Shown here: one piece after another, positions 56,898 through 64,000 of the stretch
How the letters are laid out: every line of letters begins with the position of its first letter
Position numbering within the stretch: position 1 is the stretch's first letter
Assembly: GCF_023078375.1 (NCBI RefSeq)
Contig: NZ_CP095554.1
Coordinates: 1,054,001-1,118,000, forward strand
Origin: Roseomonas gilardii subsp. gilardii
GTDB lineage: Bacteria; Pseudomonadota; Alphaproteobacteria; Acetobacterales; Acetobacteraceae
Length of the DNA stretch: 64,000 nucleotides
Reading direction: 5' to 3'
The notes under the pieces: model-generated
What the model saw: only the letters and a program-made list of their open reading frames with translations
The model's database searches: none
What the model was told of the DNA's origin: nothing
Made by a program: the position numbers and the translations under genes

Positions 56898-57859
56898 AGC
56901 CCTTTCCCCCGCGATCCGCTTTCCTGCTGCGCTGTCTGGCGGCGGCCCTGGCCCTGCCGGTGCTGCTGGCCGCCATGCCCGCCGCCGCCCAGGCGCCGCA
57001 TGCCATTCCCGTGGCGCTGCGCGGCAACTGGTTCGCCGGTTCCTGCGAGGCGCCGGAGGCGATGCTGGCGCTGACCGCGCGTTCCGCCGCGCGGATCGGC
57101 AAGGGGCCCTCGCGGCTCGACCGTTTCACCGCGCTGCGCGACATCCCCGGCTGGCTGCTCGGCACCTCCGAGGGGGTGGAGGCCCCGCGCCTGCTGCTGC
57201 GCGCCCGCGATGCCGGGCTGGAAACAGCGGAACCCGAGGCCAAGACCCTGGATACCGGCCTGCCCGGCGATGTCCCGGTGATCACCTGGCGGCGCTGCGA
57301 GCCGCCGCCCCTGGCCTGGATGCTGCGGCATGGCGAAGGGGCGGCCGTGATGGGCGCGGTGGAGCGGATGGAGGCGGGCTGCATGCCCGGCGCCACCGCC
57401 CTGTCCTGCGCGGAGGCGGTGGTCGCGGCGGCGGATGTGTCGGGCGACCGGCTGCTCGGCCCGGCCGAGATCGCCCGCATCGCGCGCGGCCTGGGCTGGA
57501 TGATCGCCGTGCGGGCGGGCACGGCGGGGGATGACGACCTGCTTTCCGTGGGCGGGCCGCTGCTGGGCGGGCTCGCCGCCGCCCGGGTGATGGTGGGCAG
57601 CCTGGACTATGACGGGGATGGCAGGCTCTCGGCCCGGGAACTGGCGCAGGACCGCGGCGGCCCCATGCCCGTGCCCGCCGCCGGGGGCTTCCCCCGGGAC
57701 CATGGCGGGCGCTCCCCCGGCCCCCACTTCCCCGGCGCTGGGGGCCGCCGCGGGCCGGCCGCTGAAGCTGGACGGGCTGGAACAGGGGGCAGGGCTGCTG
57801 CGGGACCTGCTGGACGGGCTGCTGGGCGGGGGGTAGCCCCCGGGCGGGAGGCGCTGTAA
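56894..57859 (+). CDS. Secreted EF-hand protein, probable C-terminal frameshift
   Basis: Signal peptide (FLLRCLAAALALPVLLAAMPAAAQ cut after AAAQA). The N-terminal domain contains GNWFAGSCEAPEAMLALT and a Trp/Arg/Cys pattern of unknown function. Two EF-hand-like loops follow: DVSGDRLLGPAEI and DYDGDGRLSARELAQD, the second canonical. After MPVPAAGG the frame becomes Arg/Gly-rich; the alternative frame reads SPALGAAAGRPLKL and ends LRDLLDGLLGGG at 57836, which looks more natural. One extra G in the run at 57683-57687 explains it. The ATG overlaps the stop of the four-domain gene, so the two products probably act together outside the cytoplasm. Confidence 0.78.
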   Translation: MKPFPPRSAFLLRCLAAALALPVLLAAMPAAAQAPHAIPVALRGNWFAGSCEAPEAMLALTARSAARIGKGPSRLDRFTALRDIPGWLLGTSEGVEAPRLLLRARDAGLETAEPEAKTLDTGLPGDVPVITWRRCEPPPLAWMLRHGEGAAVMGAVERMEAGCMPGATALSCAEAVVAAADVSGDRLLGPAEIARIARGLGWMIAVRAGTAGDDDLLSVGGPLLGGLAAARVMVGSLDYDGDGRLSARELAQDRGGPMPVPAAGGFPRDHGGRSPGPHFPGAGGRRGPAAEAGRAGTGGRAAAGPAGRAAGRGVAPGREAL

Positions 57860-57869
57860 CCTCCCGACA

Positions 57870-57881
57870 TTCATGCATGAA
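57870..57881. promoter_or_regulatory. TTCATGCATGAA palindrome upstream of the IclR gene
   Basis: A 12-bp perfect palindrome 147 bases before the IclR-family gene, in a locally AT-richer patch. Possible autoregulatory operator. Confidence 0.45.
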
Positions 57882-58027
57882 GGTAAGTTTGGCCGTCAGT
57901 CTTCTGTCCCTGCACACCCACCGCCCGGGTCCCATGGCCCCGGTACCGCCGTTCCGCCGCGCCTTCCGCGCCGGTGGAACGGCCCCGTCGCCCTGGCTTC
58001 CCCGGGCGCATTGAGGTCTGAACCGCC

Positions 58028-58777
58028 ATGTCGATGCTGAACACCGCCGCCGCGGTGCTGCGCTGCTTCTCGCCGGACCACCCGGAACTGACCACCTCCG
58101 AGGTGGCGGACCTGCTGCACCTGCCGAAGAGCAACGCCTCACGCGTGCTGCGCGCGATGCGGGAGGCCGGCTTCATCGATGCCGTGCCCGGTTCCCGCCG
58201 CTACCGGCCGGGGCTGCTGCATCTCGACCTGGGGCAGGTCCTGCGGAACGGCTCCGTCCAGTGGCGGGAGGCTCAGGCGGTGCTGCTGCGCCTGTCCCGG
58301 CTCGGGCGGCTGACCGGCGAGGTCAGCCTGCTGGACGGGGCGCAGGTGGTGCGGCTGATGCGGATGAAGGATGGCCTGCCGGTGGCCCCGCTCCCCAGCC
58401 GTGTTCCCGCCTGGGACGATGTGGCGGGGCTGGCGCTGCTGGCACGGCTGCCCGAACCCGCCCTGCCGGCGCTGCTGGAACAGGTGCCGCCGGAACCCGG
58501 GGCGGAGGCGGTGGCGCGGATCGTGGCGGCGGCGCGGCGGGAAAGCCTCGTGCGCCTGCCGGGACCGGAGGAGCGGCAGGAAAGCCTGGCCTTCGCGGTG
58601 CTCGACCCGGCGCGGGAGGAAGCCGTCGCCATCAGCCTGCTGGTGCCGGACCTGTCCTATCCCGAAGGGCAGAGGCTGCTGCCGGCCATCCTGACCGAGA
58701 TGCGGAGCCTCGCGGCCCTGATCGGCGACCGGGATCTGCTGCGCGGCCTCGCCCCGGCCCAGCCCCGCGCCGCCTGA
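58028..58777 (+). CDS. IclR family transcriptional regulator
   Basis: 249 residues. N-terminal winged HTH (LNTAAAVLRCFSPDHPELTTS, LLHLPKSNASRVLRAMREAGF, GSRRYRPGLLHLDLG) and a C-terminal ligand-binding domain (TGEVSLLDGAQVVRLMRMKD, LAFAVLDPAREEAVAISLLV). Standalone gene converging on the aldolase. Target unknown; IclR regulators often control sugar-acid or aromatic catabolism. Confidence 0.87.
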   Translation: MSMLNTAAAVLRCFSPDHPELTTSEVADLLHLPKSNASRVLRAMREAGFIDAVPGSRRYRPGLLHLDLGQVLRNGSVQWREAQAVLLRLSRLGRLTGEVSLLDGAQVVRLMRMKDGLPVAPLPSRVPAWDDVAGLALLARLPEPALPALLEQVPPEPGAEAVARIVAAARRESLVRLPGPEERQESLAFAVLDPAREEAVAISLLVPDLSYPEGQRLLPAILTEMRSLAALIGDRDLLRGLAPAQPRAA

Positions 58778-58783
58778 GGCATC

Positions 58784-58810
58784 CCCCCGGCACGCTCGCG
58801 CGGCCGGGGG
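58784..58810. terminator. Bidirectional terminator between iclR-type and aldolase genes
   Basis: CCCCCGGC and GCCGGGGG pair over an 11-base loop in the 39-base gap between two convergent genes. Confidence 0.6.
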
Positions 58811-58816
58811 CGGGCG

Positions 58817-59914
58817 TCAGCCCGCGATGCTCTTGCCCTTGGAGCCGAGATCCGTGAAGGCCTCCGCCAGGCGCTCGACGATGCCGAGCTCGCCCGCGCG
58901 CAGCCACTTCCGCGGGTCGTAGAGCTTCTTGTACGGCTTGCCGGTTTCCGGATCGACCTGGAACTCGAAGGCCTTCGGGTTCGCCTTCACATACTCGCCC
59001 ACCGGCTTGGCGAAGGCGAACTGCGTGTCCGTGTCGATGTTCATCTTGAACACGCCGTAGCTCACCGCCTCGTGGATCTTCTCCTTCTCGGAGCCCGATC
59101 CGCCGTGGAAGACGAGGTTCAGCGGCTTGGCCCCGCCGCCATGGCGCTCGGAGACCAGCGCCTGCGAAGCCTTCAGGATCTCGGGCCGCAGCTTCACGTT
59201 GCCCGGCGCATAGACGCCATGGACGTTGCCGAAGGAGGCCGCCACGGTGAAATGGCCGACCGGGCTCAGCTTCTCATAGGCGTAGAGCACGTCCTCGGGC
59301 TGGGTGTAGAGATGCGCGTTGTCGGCGGACTCCTCCAGCTCGTGGCCGATGCCGTCCTCCTCGCCGCCGGTCACGCCCAGCTCGATCTCCAGGCTCATGC
59401 CCATCGGCGCCATGCGCTTCAGCACGCGCACGCATTCCTCGACATTCGGCTCCAGCGCCTCTTCCGAGAGGTCGAGCATGTGCGAGGAGAAGAGCGGCTT
59501 GCCCGTCTTGGCGAAGTGCTCCTCGCTGTGGTCGATCAGCGCATCCACCCAGGGCACCAGCTTGCGGTCGGCATGGTCGGTGTGGAGCACCACGCAGATG
59601 CCGTACTGCTCGGCCAGCAGATGCACGTGCTGCGCGGCGGACACCGCGCCCAGGACGCGCGCCTTGGCGGCGTCGGGGCAGCCCTCGCCGGCCATGAAGC
59701 GGGCACCGCCGTTGGAAAGCTGGATGATGACGTCGGACTTGTTCTTCGCGGCGGCTTCCATCACCGCGTTGATGCTGTCGCTGCCGACCACGTTCACTGC
59801 GGGCAGGGCATAGCCGCCGGCTTTGCAGGCCGCGACCAGCGTCGCATAGTCCTTGCCGGAGACGACACCCGGCTTCAGGCGGGTGGCCGGGTTCAGGGTC
59901 GCTGCATCACTCAT
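58817..59914 (-). CDS. fbaA: Class II fructose-bisphosphate aldolase
   Basis: Zinc aldolase of 365 residues that splits fructose 1,6-bisphosphate. Zinc ligands in VVLHTDHADRKL and later His residues (FGNVHGVY, VFHGGSGS). The loop GVTGGEEDGIGHE and the C-terminal YDPRKWLRAGE match the FbaA (class IIA) branch. AAGGGA precedes ATG 59914. Standalone gene. Confidence 0.95.
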   Translation of the reverse strand: MSDAATLNPATRLKPGVVSGKDYATLVAACKAGGYALPAVNVVGSDSINAVMEAAAKNKSDVIIQLSNGGARFMAGEGCPDAAKARVLGAVSAAQHVHLLAEQYGICVVLHTDHADRKLVPWVDALIDHSEEHFAKTGKPLFSSHMLDLSEEALEPNVEECVRVLKRMAPMGMSLEIELGVTGGEEDGIGHELEESADNAHLYTQPEDVLYAYEKLSPVGHFTVAASFGNVHGVYAPGNVKLRPEILKASQALVSERHGGGAKPLNLVFHGGSGSEKEKIHEAVSYGVFKMNIDTDTQFAFAKPVGEYVKANPKAFEFQVDPETGKPYKKLYDPRKWLRAGELGIVERLAEAFTDLGSKGKSIAG

Positions 59915-60195
59915 GGGATATCCCTTCGGCGGACAGTTCTGCCGGTCCTTCTAGCATGCTGCGCCGCCCAGGGGACCGGGGCGGGGCCGGGAATATGTCT
60001 GCGAAGCCCCTTGTGGAGCTTCTCGCCCGGGCAGGGCTGGGCCTCAGGCCGGGGCGGAAACGGAAGCGGGCCGTTTCCGCCGGTCGGGAAGGGCCCCCGT
60101 AAACCCCTTCGGGGCCTTTGGCCGGGGGTGGAAAGGGCACCGCGACAGGGTGGCGGAAGGGTCTGGAGCGGGCCCCGCGGACGGGCGGATCGCGC
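59915..60195. other. Intergenic region with strong hairpins
   Basis: No gene. Holds GGCGGAAACGG-(7)-CCGTTTCCGCC at 60053-60081, an 11-bp perfect stem, and GGGCCCCC...GGGGCC at 60091-60116. These lie downstream of the 60196 gene and upstream of the aldolase gene, so they probably terminate transcription before the aldolase promoter. Confidence 0.5.
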
Positions 60196-60897
60196 TCAGC
60201 CCTGGCCGCAGACCTGCCGCACATAGTCGCGCCCGGCCTGGGTGGTCGGCGCGGCGCGGAGGCACCAGTCGGGGCGCTGGGCCGTGGCAACCGGCACCTG
60301 GGCGCGGACCTGCTGCAACCGGGGCTGCCCCATGGGCTGGCCGGCGGGCCGGACCATGACGTTCTCGGGCTCCGCCGGCGCCACCATCACGGGGGCGAAG
60401 CGCGCCTGCTGGGCCTGCTGCGCCTGGGCCGCCGCCAGCCTGGCCTGCTCCACGTCCCGCAGCGCCTTGGCGACGTTCGGGTCCTGCGACAGGATGGCGA
60501 TCGCCACGTCATCGCGGCCCATGGCATGGAAGGCGGCCGCGTTGGCGCGCCGGGCACAGCCCTCGCTCTCGCTGCCGAGCGAGGCGGTGAAGCCGCCGCC
60601 CAGGAAGGCGCCGCCGATCTGCGCCGCGGTGGTGCAGGGCGCCACGGACAGCGCGCCATAGACGCTCGGCACGTTCTCGACGCCGCCCTTGTAGGTGACG
60701 GTGTTGGAACCGCTGCTGGAGCCGGAGCCGCTGACCACGATGGCATTCGCCACCGCACCCGCCGAGGTGCTGCTGGACTGGGTCTGGGCCGAGGCGGGAA
60801 GGGCGGCGAACGCCACCCCCACCGCCAGCACGCCAGCGCCGAGGAGGCGTGCCATCGGCACGCCCCGCCCAGCCGGCTGCCGCGCCGCGCGGCTCAC
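60196..60897 (-). CDS. Secreted protein of unknown function with conserved Cys/Gly core
   Basis: About 219-233 residues; start ATG 60897 (overlapping the upstream stop) or ATG 60855. Signal ARLLGAGVLAVGVAFAALPASAQ. The mature N-terminus is Ser/Gly-rich; a middle block (SVAPCTTAAQIGGAFLGGGF, SLGSESEGCARRANAAAFHA) has two cysteines and is followed by MGRDDVAIAILSQDPNVAKAL. The tail is Gln/Ala-rich with two late Cys (PDWCLRAAP, VRQVCGQG). I recall similar Cys...GfG...Cys..R.N blocks in uncharacterised secreted and phage-borne proteins, but cannot name a family. Co-transcribed with the small Ser/Gly-rich protein upstream. Confidence 0.75.
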   Translation of the reverse strand: MSRAARQPAGRGVPMARLLGAGVLAVGVAFAALPASAQTQSSSTSAGAVANAIVVSGSGSSSGSNTVTYKGGVENVPSVYGALSVAPCTTAAQIGGAFLGGGFTASLGSESEGCARRANAAAFHAMGRDDVAIAILSQDPNVAKALRDVEQARLAAAQAQQAQQARFAPVMVAPAEPENVMVRPAGQPMGQPRLQQVRAQVPVATAQRPDWCLRAAPTTQAGRDYVRQVCGQG

Positions 60898-61259
60898 TGG
60901 CCCACCCCTTGGCCCGCCCCGACGGGCGCGAAGCCCTGGCCGGTGAACGCGCCCTGCCAGGCGCTGCCGCTGAAGTCCACGCCGCTGGCGAAGGACGAGC
61001 CCGCGCCCGTGGCGGCGCCCCAGGTGGCCGAGAGGCCTTCCACGCTGGAAGTGCCGCCGCTGTTGAAGGAGTAGACCTTGCCCGCGCTCTGGGAGGAGGC
61101 GCTGGTGTCGCCGATGCCCTTGGCAAAGCTGCCGCCGGTCACGCCGGCGCTGCTGAACTGGCTGCTGCCGGAAAAGTTCTGCGCCATGGCGATGCCCGGG
61201 ATGGTCGCGCCCAGGGCGAGGGCGCTCGCCATGAGGGAGGTTCTGAGAATGGCACGCAT
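60894..61259 (-). CDS. Small secreted Ser/Gly-rich protein
   Basis: 121 residues: signal RAILRTSLMASALALGATIPG cut near AMAQ, then a low-complexity Ser/Gly/Ala chain with aromatic residues spaced along it (FSGSSQFSSAG, KVYSFNSGGTSSVEG, GQGFAPVGAGQGVGQ) and no cysteine. ATG 61259 has GAGGAG at good spacing. Resembles surface or fibre-like secreted proteins in composition only. First gene of a two-gene operon with an exceptionally AT-rich promoter. Function unknown. Confidence 0.75.
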   Translation of the reverse strand: MRAILRTSLMASALALGATIPGIAMAQNFSGSSQFSSAGVTGGSFAKGIGDTSASSQSAGKVYSFNSGGTSSVEGLSATWGAATGAGSSFASGVDFSGSAWQGAFTGQGFAPVGAGQGVGQ

Positions 61260-61304
61260 CGATCTGTCTCCTCGTGGCATTTCATTTAAATGCTAACGTC
61301 TCAA

Positions 61305-61333
61305 TTTTTAATAATACCTTTAGATCGTGTCAA
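61305..61333 (-). promoter_or_regulatory. Promoter of the two-gene secreted-protein operon
   Basis: On the minus strand, TTGACA (complement at 61328-61333), exactly 17 bases, then TAAAAA (61305-61310), about 45 bases before the ATG at 61259. The region 61279-61330 is the most AT-rich stretch in this part of the window. Confidence 0.6.
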
Positions 61334-61443
61334 CTGGTGATTGCGATCCCACCAAGCTGTGAACGTCGCTGCAATTGCACGCGTGCCGCATCGTCCGCCG
61401 GACTGCCTTGCCCCCATCCGGTCCACCGCAATGTCATCTGGAA

Positions 61444-61453
61444 GTCATATGAC
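61444..61453. promoter_or_regulatory. GTCATATGAC palindrome upstream of the FCD regulator
   Basis: A 10-bp perfect palindrome 60 bases before the GntR-type gene. It shares GTCATA with the dyad upstream of kdgD at 62366-62377, so both may be sites for the same regulator. Confidence 0.5.
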
Positions 61454-61512
61454 GGGCGATCTATGCATCCTTCCCGCTTTCCCTCTCTGACCCGCCAGGA
61501 CGGAGACCGACC

Positions 61513-62325
61513 ATGGCCCGATCCGCAGTCTCCCCATCCGATCCCCGGCCCGCGGCTTCCCGCGGGGATGGCCCGGCCGGACCCGGTGGCACCCTCCTGC
61601 CGCGCTCCGTGGCGCAGCCCCGCCGCGCCAGCCTCGCCGTTCAGGTCTGCGGCGACCTGTCCGCCCGGATCGAGGCGGGCGAGCTGCGCCCGGGCGACAA
61701 GCTGCCGACCGAGAAGGAGCTGATCGCCCGCTATGGCGTCAGCCGCACCGTGATCCGGGAGGCCGTCTCCAGCCTTCGCGCCGCCGGGCGCCTGTCGGTG
61801 GAACAGGGGCGCGGCATGTTCGTGCTCGCCGCGCCCCAGGCGCCGCACTACCGGCTGGAAGCCTCGCAGATCGATACGGCGGAGGAGATGCTGCGCCTGA
61901 TCGAGGTGCGGGTCGCGCTGGAATCCGAGGCCGCCTGGCTGGCCGCCCAGCGCCGTGGCGAGGACCAGGCCCAGGCCCTGCTGCAGGCCGCGGAACGCTT
62001 CGGCACCGACCCTTCCGATGCCGGGGGCTCCACCGCCATGGACCGCGCCTTCCATCTCCAGATCGCCGCCTGCTGCGGCAATGCCTATTTCGAGACGCTG
62101 CTCTCGGGCCTGCCCGCGCAGCTCGTCCCGCGCTCCCGGCTGGAACTCTTCCGCGATGCAGAGGCCCGGGCGGCCTATCTCCGCATCCTGCGCATCGAGC
62201 ATGTGCAGATCGCCACCGCCATCCTGCATGGCGATGGCGAAGGCGCGCGCGCCGCGATGCGCCTGCACCTGCTGAACAGCCGGGAACGCCTGCGGGAGGC
62301 GGTCTCCGCCATCGCCGCCGGCTGA
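61513..62325 (+). CDS. GntR family regulator, FadR/FCD subfamily
   Basis: 270 residues. A disordered Pro/Ala-rich N-terminus precedes the winged HTH (GELRPGDKLPTEKELIARYG, VSRTVIREAVSSLRAAGRL, VEQGRGMFVL). The C-terminal FCD domain has metal-binding His/Asp positions (DRAFHLQIAACCGN, EHVQIATAILHGD, MRLHLLNSRERL). Located directly upstream of kdgD on the same strand; FCD regulators commonly sense sugar acids and control their catabolism. Confidence 0.9.
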   Translation: MARSAVSPSDPRPAASRGDGPAGPGGTLLPRSVAQPRRASLAVQVCGDLSARIEAGELRPGDKLPTEKELIARYGVSRTVIREAVSSLRAAGRLSVEQGRGMFVLAAPQAPHYRLEASQIDTAEEMLRLIEVRVALESEAAWLAAQRRGEDQAQALLQAAERFGTDPSDAGGSTAMDRAFHLQIAACCGNAYFETLLSGLPAQLVPRSRLELFRDAEARAAYLRILRIEHVQIATAILHGDGEGARAAMRLHLLNSRERLREAVSAIAAG

Positions 62326-62344
62326 GCCGCGTATCTTCCCGCTT

Positions 62345-62358
62345 GCCTTCCGGAAGGC
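62345..62358 (+). terminator. Hairpin between the FCD regulator and kdgD
   Basis: GCCTTCCGGAAGGC, a perfect 14-bp palindrome, followed by TTATTC. It sits 20 bases after the regulator stop and suggests that kdgD has its own promoter. Confidence 0.5.
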
Positions 62359-62365
62359 TTATTCA

Positions 62366-62377
62366 TAAGACGTCATA
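62366..62377. promoter_or_regulatory. FadR-type operator candidate upstream of kdgD
   Basis: TAAGACGTCATA, a near-perfect dyad around GACGTC, with flanks (TTCATAAGACGTCATACCA) like GntR/FCD sites with GT...AC half-sites. It is followed by an AT-rich ACTATATGTTTACAT that may carry the -10 region. Confidence 0.6.
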
Positions 62378-62413
62378 CCACTATATGTTTACATCCAGAC
62401 GATGGAGAGCGGC

Positions 62414-63337
62414 ATGGCGGAGCATTTCACCCCGGAGGCCCTGAAGGCGAAGCTGCCCACCGGGCTCCTTTCCTTCCCGGTGACGGATTTCACCCCCTCC
62501 GGCGACCTGGATGTGGACGGCTACCGCCGCCGCCTGGAATGGCTCTCGCCCTATGGCACCGCCACGCTCTTCGCCGCCGGCGGTACGGGCGAGTACTTCT
62601 CCCTCACCCCGGGCGAGTATTCCCAGGTGGTGAAGGCGGCGGTGGAAGGCGCGGCCGGGCAGCTCCCCATCGTGGCCGGCGCCGGCTACGGCACCCGCAC
62701 CGCCATCGAATACGCGCAGGAGGCCGAGCGACTCGGCGCCGCCGGCATCCTGCTGATGCCGCCCTACCTCACCGAAACCTCCCAGGCCGGGCTGCGCGCC
62801 CATATCGCGGCGGTCTGCAAGGCCACCTCGCTCGGCGTCATCGTCTACAACCGCGCCAACTGCCGGCTGAGGCCCGAGACCCTGGCCGCCGTGGCCGAGG
62901 AATGCCCGAACCTGATCGGCTTCAAGGACGGCGTCGGCGACATCGAGGCGATGACCGCCGTCTACAGCGCGCTGGGCGACCGGCTGACCTATCTCGGTGG
63001 CCTGCCGACGGCGGAGGTCTATGCCGCCGCCTATCTCGCCATGGGCGTGCCGACCTATTCCTCGGCGGTGTTCAACTTCATCCCGCGCACGGCGCAGGAA
63101 TTCTATGCCGCCGTCACCACCGGCGACATGGCGACCGTGAACCGGCTGCTGAAGGACTTCTTCTTCCCCTACCTCGCCATCCGCAACCGCCAGCCGGGCT
63201 ATGCGGTCAGCATCGTCAAGGCGGGTGCCGGGATCATCGGCCGCGGCGCCGGCCCGGTGCGCTCGCCGCTCAGCGACCTGACGGCGGAGGAGAAGCAAAG
63301 CCTGCGCGCGCTGGTCGAGAAACTCGGCCCGCAATAG
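62414..63337 (+). CDS. kdgD: 5-dehydro-4-deoxyglucarate dehydratase KdgD
   Basis: DapA-superfamily lyase of 307 residues that converts 5-dehydro-4-deoxy-D-glucarate to 2,5-dioxopentanoate with loss of CO2 and water. Schiff-base Lys171 in [10 protein letters not shown], Tyr145 in VIVYNRANC, substrate loop [11 protein letters not shown], and the KdgD-specific [16 protein letters not shown] 62414 has GGAG 6 bases upstream; ATG 62402 would add four residues. Next to an FCD regulator and a TctC receptor, it points to glucarate/galactarate use. Confidence 0.94.
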   Translation: MAEHFTPEALKAKLPTGLLSFPVTDFTPSGDLDVDGYRRRLEWLSPYGTATLFAAGGTGEYFSLTPGEYSQVVKAAVEGAAGQLPIVAGAGYGTRTAIEYAQEAERLGAAGILLMPPYLTETSQAGLRAHIAAVCKATSLGVIVYNRANCRLRPETLAAVAEECPNLIGFKDGVGDIEAMTAVYSALGDRLTYLGGLPTAEVYAAAYLAMGVPTYSSAVFNFIPRTAQEFYAAVTTGDMATVNRLLKDFFFPYLAIRNRQPGYAVSIVKAGAGIIGRGAGPVRSPLSDLTAEEKQSLRALVEKLGPQ

Positions 63338-63442
63338 GCGGCCCGCAACAGGCGGCGTGGCGGCGGGGAGGCCGCCACGCCATCCACCTCACCGCATCCC
63401 GCAACAGGGCTGCGGTTCCGTCCGGGAAGGAAAAGACGAAAC

Positions 63443-64000
63443 ATGCACCGCCGTGGATTCCTGCGCGCCTCGCTCCTCACGCCTCTCCTGGGTGCCCCCG
63501 CGCTCCTCCCCCGCGCCGCGCGGGCGGAGGCGGCCTGGCCGGAGCGCACCGTCACCATCGTCTCCCCCTTCGCCCCGGGCTCCTCCTCCGACATCGTGGC
63601 GCGCGCCATCGGGGTGCAGATGCAGCAGGGGATCGGCAAGCCCGTGGTGGTGGAGAACCGCCCCGGCGCCACCGGGGAGATCGGCGCCCGCTTCGTCATC
63701 CGCTCCGCCCCCGATGGCCACACGCTGATGCACGCGCCGATCAGCACCTGGGCCATCAACGCCGCGCTGCGCCCCAATCTCGGCTACGACCCGGTGCGCG
63801 ACTTCACCGGCCTCAGCCAGACCGTGCGCACGCCCAATGTCCTGGTGGTGAACCCCGCGCAGGTGAAGGCCGGCCATCTCGCCGGGCTCGTGGAATGGCT
63901 GAAGGCGCGCAAGGGCGCCACCTCCTACTCCACCTCCGGCGTCGGCTCCTCCGACCATCTGACCATGGAGATGTTCAAGCAGGTCACCGACACGGAGATC
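63443..64000 (+). CDS. TctC/Bug family receptor, N-terminal part (cut by window edge)
   Basis: 186 codons to the window edge. Tat-like signal HRRGFLRASLLTPLLGAPALLP ending near ARAEA; then TVTIVSPFAPGSSSDIVARA, VVVENRPGATGEIGARFVI, PDGHTLMHAP, LGYDPVRDFTGLSQTV: the Bug receptor pattern. It follows kdgD by 105 bases and probably binds a sugar acid for the same pathway. No membrane subunits are visible in the window after it. Confidence 0.92.
   Translation, partial: MHRRGFLRASLLTPLLGAPALLPRAARAEAAWPERTVTIVSPFAPGSSSDIVARAIGVQMQQGIGKPVVVENRPGATGEIGARFVIRSAPDGHTLMHAPISTWAINAALRPNLGYDPVRDFTGLSQTVRTPNVLVVNPAQVKAGHLAGLVEWLKARKGATSYSTSGVGSSDHLTMEMFKQVTDTEI

Noticed and set aside
55483-57522. Upstream extension of the tctC frame to over 1000 codons
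   Set aside because: Antisense to two secreted-protein genes, low complexity, and a good GTG start with ribosome-binding site exists at 55482.

Overview
This window comes from a high-GC alphaproteobacterium. Acetobacteraceae of the Roseomonas type fits best: several TctC-type receptors, a three-subunit flavocytochrome dehydrogenase, a SAM-II type riboswitch, Tat-exported binding proteins and very strong GC bias at third codon positions. The genus is an inference; no rRNA or marker gene lies in the window. I see no tRNA, rRNA, CRISPR array, transposase or phage module. The content is chromosomal: metabolism, transport and regulation.

Layout. 1-6.3 kb: end of a class A beta-lactamase, a gluconate/sugar dehydrogenase operon (Tat small subunit, GMC flavoprotein, triheme cytochrome c) and an amidase. 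6.7-9.8 kb, minus strand: a surface-polysaccharide export cluster (ABC-2 permease, ATPase, glycosyltransferase). 10-16.4 kb: glycine-zipper lipoprotein, lytic transglycosylase with SPOR domain, a small conserved protein, an Asp/Glu racemase-like protein, motB-motA and a thioesterase. 16.4-21.2 kb: a methionine ABC transporter operon with three tandem metQ genes behind a SAM-II riboswitch candidate and a Met-rich 11-codon leader ORF. 21.5-22.7 kb: SDH assembly factor and htpX. 23-31 kb: peptide-type ABC transporter (with a permease-ATPase fusion), creatininase-family amidohydrolase and hydantoinase, suggesting uptake and ring opening of cyclic amides. 31-35.2 kb: an alcohol/aldehyde oxidation cassette (GAF-Fis regulator, aldehyde dehydrogenase, alcohol dehydrogenase, DUF779). 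35.4-38.2 kb: LysR regulator and OpgH glucosyltransferase. 38.5-45.5 kb: PHB-depolymerase-type esterase, CopG-like regulator, S9 peptidase, another substrate-binding protein and a GMC oxidoreductase. 45.7-50.4 kb: an anion/sugar-acid MFS carrier and a marR-emrA-emrB efflux operon. 50.7-52.3 kb: hchA plus a LuxR regulator. 52.5-55.5 kb: tctCBA. 55.6-57.9 kb: two secreted proteins, one built of four copies of one domain, the other with EF-hands. 58-64 kb: IclR regulator, class II aldolase, two small secreted proteins, FCD-type GntR regulator, kdgD (glucarate/galactarate path) and the start of another TctC.

Three themes stand out. First, two families of structured intergenic repeat (R1 about 330 bp, three copies; R2 about 225 bp, two copies) consist of strings of hairpins whose stems differ between copies by paired, compensating changes. 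Second, the metNIQQQ leader appears to combine a SAM sensor with a Met-codon leader peptide. Third, five genes (dppF-like, aldehyde dehydrogenase, alcohol dehydrogenase, opgH, EF-hand protein) each carry a point lesion with an intact reading frame just beyond it. These are either draft-quality sequence errors, mostly in short homopolymers, or recent decay, and should be settled before any of these genes is called dead.
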